Of a DNA stretch of 64,000 bases, positions 54,901 to 64,000 are shown piece after piece. The position numbers and the translations under genes are program-made. This DNA is from Larus michahellis (lineage: Eukaryota > Chordata > Aves > Charadriiformes > Laridae): NCBI RefSeq assembly GCF_964199755.1, contig NC_133918.1:2542001-2606000 (forward strand). The letters are read 5' to 3'. Numbering within the stretch: position 1 is the stretch's first letter; each line of letters opens with the position of its first letter. A model generated the notes under the pieces. It ran no database searches. It saw only the letters and a list, made by a program, of their open reading frames with translations, and was not told the DNA's origin.

Positions 54901-57900
54901 GTGCCAAAGTTGTTTGGAAGCGCTAGGATAGAATCAGTGTTGAATCCATGCGGTGATGCAGCAGTTATTCAGGAGTTTGGAATTACATGGTTGGTGGTTC
55001 GTGGAGGTTAACGCAAGGCAAAGGGCCCCAGTGAACTGAGCCCATAATTAAGGATACTCCTTCTTTTGGAGATGTCACTAGCTAAGACTGACAAGAAACA
55101 CCACGGGAAGAAGAGAAAGGAATACGCGCAGGTGGAATGATTATAAGCAAACAACCTAAGCATAATAAGCAATTTCCTTAGCTGCCACCTAGTTAGTCAT
55201 TGTGAGACTATTCTTTAGTATCAGTTTAAGATCCCATTGCCACCATGACAACCCTGGAACTCTTCTGGGTAATTTCTGTCTTAACACACAGCTGATCAAA
55301 CATTCACCTTGTTTGGGGAATTATATTAGTTATTCTGTTTCTTCTAATCTCTGGTGTACGGCATCTGGGATGCTGGGAGTTCAGCGAGCTTTAGAAAAAG
55401 GAACCTTGTGCTGACAGATAATACCCTTACCTGTGCTAGGTAAGGCAACGTTTTAGGAGGGACCTAAAACTTCATGTTTACGAGCATAATTGGGAGTGTA
55501 AAAGAAAATTCTGATGTGGTATGTTAGTCCACAGCTAGCCAGCTTTGAGTAGAAGGTGTCACCTCCGTCATACGCTTCGTTAGTGTGCCTGTGTGTGGAT
55601 GGTGGGGAACCAAGCTGAGGAGCTGCCTGACCTCAGTGTGACCAGTGTGAAATCACAGAGCAACTGCCTGTGAAGTTCCTGTTCTGCTGGTCTGTCCTGA
55701 GTAGCAAATATACTGTGTTTTATGAGTCTTTTGAGTTAGACTAGCCTGCCTTTGTGTACCTGAGCGTGTAGACAGTGGGACACTTTACAAGGACTCTTTT
55801 TTCCCTAAAACAGTGTTATAGTGATTAGAGAAACCAGGGCACTGAGCATTTAGTTTTCATTGTTGTCATATATAGGCATCCAGCAGCCCTACACTGTGAT
55901 GCAGTGATGGCCTGACACAACACTGGTTGAAAGTATTATGTTCGCTTGATTTGGAAAGGTTATTTGTGCTCGTTATTATGCATACGTCTTCTAGAATGGC
56001 ACCTTTTGGAAACAGTGTTCAAAGGCACAGTCCAGATGATCTGAGCATGTTGCATCTGATGATCGCTTCTGCACAAAGGATTTCCCATGTTGTGTTGCTC
56101 ACAGGACTGGATGCCATCGTAATGGAGCTCTAATCAATCAGCTCATGGGGAAAAGGCCTTTTTCTTTTCCCTGCTTGGCTTTCTCCAAGATCTGATCCTG
56201 AGCTGAACCAGTGCATGATGATGTGTGGGTTGGATTAGTGTTTCTTGCGGCTGGGGTGGGTTGACTGGCTGGTGGCGGACAATTTCACTAATCTTCAGCA
56301 TCCTCTACTCGGTGTATAAATGAGGCTGTGGGACTGGTTAACAAGGCACAGGGACAGTAACTCCAAATGCAAATGGCATTCCTCTCGCCATCGCCCCGTG
56401 GTGGTGGTGGCGGCAGAGGGTTTCACCCGTGTCCAAGAGTTGAGTTTACACCTGGACAAAGCAGGGCTTTGCTGAGAAGGGTGGAGAATACAGGTATCCC
56501 TGCCTTCCTCGGGCAAGCGTGCCTTTTCTTTGCTGCTTAGCCAAACCTTTCCAGTTTGCTCCAACCCAGGCTACAGCTGGAGAAGGGAAGGATTTGGAGA
56601 TGTATGGATTAGACGGACAAATAACCCGTCTCCATGCAGCTTGGGGATGCTCATGGGAAACGAGGCTGATGGATGGATTCTGCACAGTTACTCCAGTTGG
56701 TTCAGCCAGCTCTGGGGCCTGTCTGGCAAGCAGGCAGTAGTCTTGTATTCTCTCTTGTCTGTACTGTATTCTTATTTGGGCAGCAAAGAGAATTCGTGCA
56801 TAGCCTCTGGTAAGATGAAGCTTGCAGAAAGCTGGGAGGAAGCAAGTTCTGAATAAGGCCAACCTCTCGGTGTGTTGTAGGTAGGCTGTTCATCAGTGTT
56901 GTCACCTTGCGGTTCTGCAAGGATATCTTTCTCCATCTTTCTCCTCCCCCAAGCTGTTTTGGATGGTACAGTCAAAAAAACAACTTGAAATCCATCTCAG
57001 GGCTGCAAAATGCGGGGGTAGATGTGAATAAGTGCACGCGGGCTAGTTCTGTCTAATTTATCTTCAGTCCTTGCATTTAAATAAAATATTTTATGTGCTA
57101 TGCAGGCCCCCACCCCCTTCCCCCTAAAAGAAGATCTTTTCAAATGCAGATCTTTTTAAATATTCATGACCTTAAATGACCAATCATGGGAGGAAATTTT
57201 TCTTTAATAGGTACAGATAATAAGCGAAATAATGACTTCTGGTCACCAAGCTAATCTTCAGAGCTTCCTTCTTCCTAGCAAATATTTATTCTTCTTAATA
57301 TGATAGATGGGCACCATTGTTCAGAAGACTTGCACCCAGCAGGAAAGTGAAATACCCTCCACCCAGGTCCTAAAACCCTTGAAGAAACAGGGGCTTTCCT
57401 GCAGGCTACTTGTCCTCCGCAGTTGTTTGAACTCAGAATGTAGATTTTTCTAGATTAATTGCCTTCCCCCAAAATACAAAATTCACCCTTCATGATTTAG
57501 GTATCAGCTTATGTTCACCTGCTGAGGCTGACAACTGCTCCAGCTCGAGCTGGGCAGCTTAGCCTGGAGATCTGTTGGTGTCAATGTTTTCCTTTAGGAA
57601 TAGCATTTCCTATGGTAGTTCCTGTAAGATTGCTCCCAACACCGTGATCAGATAATACTCACCAGAGAGGAGCCACTGGCAGGCAGGAAGCACTCAGATG
57701 GTTAGAACTGCTGCTTGCTGTGCTAATAAATGGACTTATTTAAATTTCAGAGCATTGTCTTGTATGCTGCAACCATTAGAGATAATTGTGTAAGGTAAGG
57801 AGTTGCAAGCCAGATAATTCATGTTTCAAATTATACTTGAGCAGCAAAAGTGGTTTTTGATTCTCACCACTGCTGTTTTCTACATTTTCATTCTTCCCAA

Positions 57901-59155
57901 TCTAGATGCTACTCAGAACTTTAAAATCTCTTAAAAAAACCCAATCAAACAAGCAAAACAACCCCCCCAAACAAAGGAAAAACCAAACCACCAACAGAAC
58001 AAAAAAACCCAACTGGTTTTTAGATAAAAAGTGCATTCAACATTTCTGTAACATTTAATAAACTACGTGTTCCTGGAGGTTTCCTGGCTGCTGAAATGTT
58101 GAGTCAGTTCATCATTTAATCTTTCTTGAGGTGGAGGCACTAAGTAGAAGTAGCTTCTTTTAGACTTATTATCTAATATCAGTTAAAAACCATGAATGTT
58201 TGAGCCGTTGCAGTGCCAGGAAGCCCCAGTGCACCCTGATAACCCATTATCCTGGGTGCGGTACAGCAGAGCAGTGAGGCCGGTCTCTGCCCCGAAGTGC
58301 TCACAGTGGTTTCATGGGAGAGGCAGAGCAAAGATTGTCTTCTGACGAAGCTGGGGGTTAATTATTTAGTGCTGGCAGTGTGTTTTATCCGTCACAGAAG
58401 CCTCCTCTGCAGTCCCCATCCAAGACATTCCAGTGCGGTGCCTCATCAGCTGCTGCTGCGTCATCCCGGTGCTGTTGGGAAGAGCCGTAGCCACAGCTGC
58501 TCGTTACTAGGGAAGAGCCCAATGTGCCTGGAGTGAAGGATCTTCAGGCTATTTGAGATACATAACCCTTTTAGAGATCAACCTCACCGAGAGCAAACAG
58601 CCTCCTTTGCCCTCACGGAGGAAATGCATGATGTGTGAGCTATCATGTTGGTGCTCCATAAACTACAAACTCCTACTTTTTAGAGTTGATTTTTGGGAGT
58701 CAGTATCTAATTGTATCTCTCCCGGTGTGAGGACAGAGCATACGCGAGTGTGGGCCAGGCAAAGCCTTTCTGTTTTTTCCTCTGTATCTATTGTCATGGT
58801 GGATTTCAGCTGAGCCAGGTAGCGGATTGCAGGGTAACTCTCTCCTAAATACAAACTGTGGACCAGGTACTTTTCTGCATCTTTTTCATGGATGCAATCG
58901 CTGATAAAAACATGATCTGCCCTTATTGTAATGCTCAGGATTTTTGAAGTCCCCTACTGTTGCCCTGGAGGGAAATGTGTTTTGTCTTTAGCTCCACAGG
59001 TACCCTGCAAGCTCTGTCTTCCTATCTCATTTGTAAAGAGCGCTAATCATCACCTCCTTGATCAGGACTGAAAGGAGACATTTTAATATCAAAACATCTG
59101 AGGGGCTGTCTGTCACAATAAAATCTCTCTGTATGGTTAGACAGGGTCTGGGGTT

Positions 59156-59250
59156 ATATCTATATCTGTGTATGTGGAGATACATGTATATTTTATATAT
59201 ATACACACACGCACATATATAAAAATATACCTGGATACGTACATCTATAT
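59156..59250. repeat. TA/CA microsatellite region
   Basis: Alternating TATATC, GTATATTTTATATATATA, CACACACGCACA and TATATAAAAATATA words, in the RFX2 intron. Confidence 0.8.
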
Positions 59251-59679
59251 ACATTATGATAGAGTGTAGTTCCAAGGGTACACCATGCTGAAGGATGTTG
59301 ATTCCAGGTTTCTGATGCAGCTCCTTGCCTCTGGACCTGGTCCTTGCTGGGGTTTCCGAGCCACCGTAGACTCTCCCGTGGGACTGTGCTCTGAGGCATG
59401 AATTAGTCTCTGATCTAGCAAGTTCCATCTTTTTCTGATCTGGAATCCACATCTAGTGGTACTTCTGAGTTTGTTTGGGGAAACCTTGCTTTATTTGCTC
59501 CGTGCTTTCATTTCCATTTTCCATTAGGGAAAAATTCAATACCTGCTTTTTTTTCCAGGAGCCAGAAAGTTGAGATGGGTAGACTTGTAAGGATTAACAT
59601 TTGTGAAGTGCTTTGAAATCCTCAAGTGATTGCTGCTTTACTTGCTGATCAAAATCACACATGCATTTTTTCGGATGGT

Positions 59680-59722
59680 GTCGTTATTAAAGGTCTTTTC
59701 CAACCTAAATGATTCTACGATT
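59680..59722 (+). mobile_element. CR1 3' terminal fragment, + strand
   Basis: ATTAAAGGTCTTTTCCAACC then TAAATGATTCTACGATT, only the last 40 bp or so of a CR1. Confidence 0.75.
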
Positions 59723-62700
59723 ATCCTTTCTCTGGACGCTGTGAAGGGGGACACGCTGCACGGCTGAGGCTGCCCTGTGTCCTCGTAAGAGAAGCTCTCG
59801 ATGCGGTTGCTCCCCGGGATGTGCACGGGAACGGTCCCCTAGCAGAAGCACCTCCTTGGAGGATGTGACCCCACCGGTTTGCTCTGCCGTCTTCAGAGGG
59901 CTGGCAATCTTGCAGGGGCTGGCTGGTGAAGATGCGGGGACCATGCTCAGAGCCATGTCTTGCTCCTGAAAACCTGAGAGGGGGAAATCAACCAACCCCT
60001 CGAGAAATTATTTATTTAGAGAAATGCGTCTGGGGAAAAGAGCGATTGGGGCATGTCTTGCAGAAGTGACTCCAGTGTCATTCTTTAGGCTTGTTACGAT
60101 TGTTACAACTCTTGTTGCAATTCAAGCGAACGCACAGGTAGAGCGCTCTCAAAAAGTGAATTTTGGAACAAAAATATTTGGGAGCATGAACTGTAAACCA
60201 GCTAAAACTGTTGTTCCGTGCTGCTCTGTTTGCAGCACCCGATGAGAAACAGGAGATAGCTTCAGTGACACTCCCTCTCTTTGCACGTTTCAAGAGAGAA
60301 TTTAAATCAAAGATTGATTTTTTCCAGCTGTATTGTAACCTCACGTCCTTAAAACTCAAGCTTTTTTCTTAAATGCCACCAAATAACTGAATCAATACAT
60401 CATACATTGCAATTCTGATTCATGTTCCCCAAAGAATTACTTCATACTTGGGTGATGAGCCTCTTATTAGTGTATCATTAAGGAATTCTTGTGATAACTT
60501 TCATTTTGGCAGCTACTTGGTTGAATTTATATTCTGATGTTGGACAACAAAATGTTCCACAGTGAACACTGTGAATGCATCTCCTGGTTTCTAACGGCTT
60601 TCCTCATATATGAGAGTTGAATTACATGATTCGATAGAACATTATGCAATAGTTCTGCTGGAGCAAAGTAAATTGTCTATGGATTAGTTTCTACTTCACA
60701 CTTCTGACTTATAACCGCCCTAGGCTAATAGCGAATTGAAAGTTGGTAAGAACTGATAGCCTGTGGCCTCTATGGCCTTATTTTTATACCTTTTTCTCAG
60801 GTTTATGAAAATTTTACTAATTTTCTTGCATCAGACAGTTAAGATAAGGGTTGAGCTACTGCCTGTTCCCTGGAAGTCTGATTTTTTCCCCCAAACCGGC
60901 AGTAGCATATGCTGATGAGTTAGAGAAGGTTTGTAATAACATGGTCCAAGGATGTAATAACAGAGGATTTTGTTTTTAAAAGTGTCTAGCCCCCTCTCCA
61001 CCCCCAGAAATCATTCTCAGCTGGGTACAGCGAGTTGACTGTGTTATTCCTTTGAGACAACAGTGTGTTAAAAATCTATTTTGGAAGGTAAACTGATCTC
61101 TGTACTGATGCCATTTTATGAATTTATAACAACAGTGGGTGTTTTCCCACTGCAGAAGCACAAACAAAGTTCTCCCTTGGACACACGTGTGCACACACCC
61201 GCGGAACTGGAGATTAAGGCTGCAAATACAATTTTTTTTTTTAATTTTTTTATTTTATTTTCCTTTTTGCAAATGGCTTCTGGCATCATTGCTGTATCAT
61301 TCCTAGAGACAGCAATGTCTCTCGTGAACTTAGCATCAACTGCTTGTAGTATTCCTTTGGGTCCGTTTCTTGAATTGTATTGTTGAAAGATCCCTCTGTA
61401 GCTTCACATCAGGGTTGGAGGGTGAGCCAGCTGACTTTTTTGGCATATAGTGATTGTCGGAGGAAAAAAAAATAATCTGCTGTGAACGCTCAGCTGAACA
61501 ATGTGCATTATTTCTAGTGGAGTGCTTTTTGCCTGAGCAAGATAACTGCAGATGCAGAGAAGATGATGGTGTTTTCTTTTTCCCCTCCATTTGCAGAAAG
61601 TAGAAATTCTCCACTAAGAAAATTAATGTCATACTTGATTTTTAAAAACTGCTGTTAATGTCTTGATTGTATGTACTCCTCTGACCTACACCACTGAGCT
61701 CAGCCCATTCCCTTTTGGTTTACAACACGCTGAATAAGAACAGGAACCGACCCTTCTGTTTTGGAAGATTGAACTGGAAATTCAGGATCAACAAAATCTA
61801 CTTTTCTGGCTTTGAGGCAGGCAGATGGGCTCATTTAACGTATCATTTGCTGAAGTTTATTTTGACTGAAGTCTGATGTCAAGTAGCATCCCAAGCAAAT
61901 ATTCAAGAATAAAATACCATATTGCTGACTTACAACTCTGTTGCTGTTGGTTTAAACTAACTATGGTTATAAAATCACTCGTATTGGCAAAGGTTCTGTT
62001 AGCAGAACAGTAATTGTTTGTATATAGTATTTTAAAGCAGTTTGTTTTCTGCTATTACGTTAATGGAAAGCATGTTTTGACATCTTCCCCTTAGCTCCCT
62101 AGCTAAACTGTCTGGATTTGGAATTCCATCTGGTTGCACTGAAGAAACTCTTCCCTCTATTCCCCACTCAAATCTCTTCTGGGTACCTAAAGGAGCCACT
62201 GAAAGGTGAACTGTTTTTTACGAGAGCAAAGCATTCTCCTTTTAAAATTGGCAGTGCAATGGCCCTTACTGGCTACCTGCTGAACTGAGCCTCTCTGGAG
62301 GTATTGGAAGCTTTTTAAAAATGCTTTGAGTTGTTTGAAGCACATTTGGCACGTAAATACCTACAGATCATAGCCCATGAGAGACGCGTGAGTCAGGGAG
62401 CAGGGAAGGGTGAGTATGGATGTTGTAGAAACCCCAGTCCAATACTTTAGGTAACAGAATAAACTGATATTTCATTTGACAGCACCAAAACCCATCCATA
62501 ATTGATGCTCTTCGACCTGTCCTCTCTCCCCTTCATAAATGTATTTTTTTTTCTTCTTTGTCTTTTTGGGGAAGAATGCTGAAAACAGGGGGGTTTACCA
62601 TATGGAACGGTGAGATTCATGTTAGCGCGTCTCTTCTGGTTTTCTTTTTAAAGACTGGTTTATGCAATTCAGTCAATGAAAGGAAAATTAACAGAGAGCA

Positions 62701-64000
62701 ATAATGGGTCGATGGCTAGACAGTTCATAATTTATAAAGGAAAAAAAAAGTGAATCCCCAATACCACTGGAAAATATGAATGCTGACTGATTCCTCCGAT
62801 GCTTTTGAAGTTGTGCAGCTCAGACAGGAGAATCGGTTTGAGGTGATTTAATCAAGACACCCATGCAATCTCTGGTACGGAAAAAAAATCCATTGAAAGC
62901 TTCACAGCCCACACAGAGGAGCAAGATCTTGGCTCTTAATGTCTCAGACCATCTCCCTCTGCTTCCTATAATGACAAATCCTCATTGTTCGTTGCCGCTG
63001 ATGGTTCGGAGCAATTCAGTGCTTCTTGCACTGTGCTTTGTGCAAAAAACCAGAACGAGTCGATGCTTCCGGCAATTCTGGAGGATGCTTAAAGCCGCAG
63101 TATTCAACTGGTGCTCCTGGAGGCATGGCTGTCCAGGTGCTACAGCTCCTTGTACCTCCTCCAGAGTTCCTGACAGCAAATACCTGCTTTTTACAGAAGT
63201 CTTTTAAGTCAGCTGGGGTGTCACTGTGAGGGAGGATGACCTTGCTTATAACAATAGCGAGTTTTGTTAATCCTTGCACTGTTAATTAAGCTCTTCGTGT
63301 GAATTTACAAACATCTGGGTGGCCGAGGGAATACCACATTCCCCCGGGAACCTGGCAGAAGAGGCCCGATTCCTCCTTCCCCTACTCCATCACATTCATA
63401 TGATTTAAGAATTAAAAGCTGTGCAACTCATACTGGGGAGGGATGGAGCATGCGGGGGTCATTGCTGTGAGATGAACGCAAGAGTGTGGTGCGGGTGTTT
63501 TGGGGATGGAATGGCACAGGACACTTAAACTCTGCCTGACGAACACGCGTGGCAGGCTGTTGCCATCTGAAATATCTATTAAAAAAAGAATAAGCTGGGA
63601 AAAAAGGTCCCAACCACTGAGCCTGCGGTCACTTGCTTTGTCATGTCAATTCTCTGTCCTGTGCAGTCACCCAGGAGGAGATGGCGATGCTTAGGACATT
63701 GCTTCTCACTCGGCCCTTTCTGCTCCTTTGTAAAACGTTGTATCATATAAAATGTGCTCTCTTACAAAATTCGGTTCGTATTTTGGACTGCGAGAGTATT
63801 CCTAGAAAACTTTTCTCGTTGCTAATGTTGCAGCACTTTTCTTCTAGTATTTGCTTTGCTGATTATTTGGCCTTAGGAGGGTAGTTACTTTGTTCTCAGC
63901 AGCTGACGGCTTTCCTTTCTAGAGGAGATGGATTTGTTTTTTCCGTCCCTGAATAATTTAGATACTATTGATAGCTTAAAAACACTCTTTTGCAGAGTAA

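Larger units (their letters stand above)
49553..64000 (+). other. RFX2: Presumed RFX2 intron 1
   Basis: 14.4 kb after the donor with no exon that I can match to RFX2 (the N-terminal MQNSEGG-type start was not found in any frame). It is mostly unique, AT-moderate DNA with small repeats and one CR1 tail. Introns this long are usual for the 5' part of RFX genes. Confidence 0.55.

Noticed and set aside
63640-63700. Acceptor-like CAG near 63.67 kb as RFX2 exon 2
   Set aside because: The downstream frame (VTQEEMAMLRTLL) does not resemble the RFX2 N-terminus.

Overview
This window is genomic DNA from a bird. The evidence is vertebrate-type split genes with GT-AG introns, at least fourteen chicken-repeat-1 (CR1) LINE copies or fragments, CpG-island promoters, and a gene order that matches human 19p13.3 (from memory, chicken chromosome 28). 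I found no prokaryotic, viral, tRNA, rRNA or CRISPR features.

Layout. From 1 to about 13.47 kb lies the 3' half of MLLT1 (ENL) on the + strand: seven coding exons in one continuous frame (271 residues and a stop), then a 3'UTR of about 4.3 kb ending near an AATAAA at 13451. From about 14.1 to 34.3 kb lies ACSBG2 (bubblegum-family acyl-CoA synthetase) on the - strand. Fourteen coding exons were rebuilt with matching splice phases into a complete frame of 726 residues. It converges tail to tail on MLLT1. CpG-rich DNA at 30.3-30.9 kb and a larger CpG island at 33.2-34.65 kb are its candidate promoters. The stretch from 34.7 to 48.9 kb is intergenic and rich in CR1. It holds two splice-bounded candidate exons of an unknown gene (38.4-38.8 kb) and a 1.47-kb segment bounded by inverted repeats of about 107 bp (43051-44516). 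At 49.1-50.1 kb a strong CpG island with CCAAT boxes, a CRE-like site and a cluster of RFX half-sites is, by synteny, the promoter and non-coding first exon of RFX2 on the + strand. The rest, to 64 kb, reads as RFX2 intron 1, with no coding exon that I recognise.

How the genes relate. ENL is a chromatin reader in the super elongation and DOT1L complexes, and its C-terminal AHD partner-binding domain is the part encoded here. ACSBG2 activates long-chain fatty acids to acyl-CoA. RFX2 is a ciliogenesis and spermiogenesis transcription factor that binds X-box DNA. The three are neighbours by conserved synteny, not as an operon.

Exon boundaries were set by eye from splice consensus, phase and family similarity. 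CR1 borders are approximate (about 10-20 bp).
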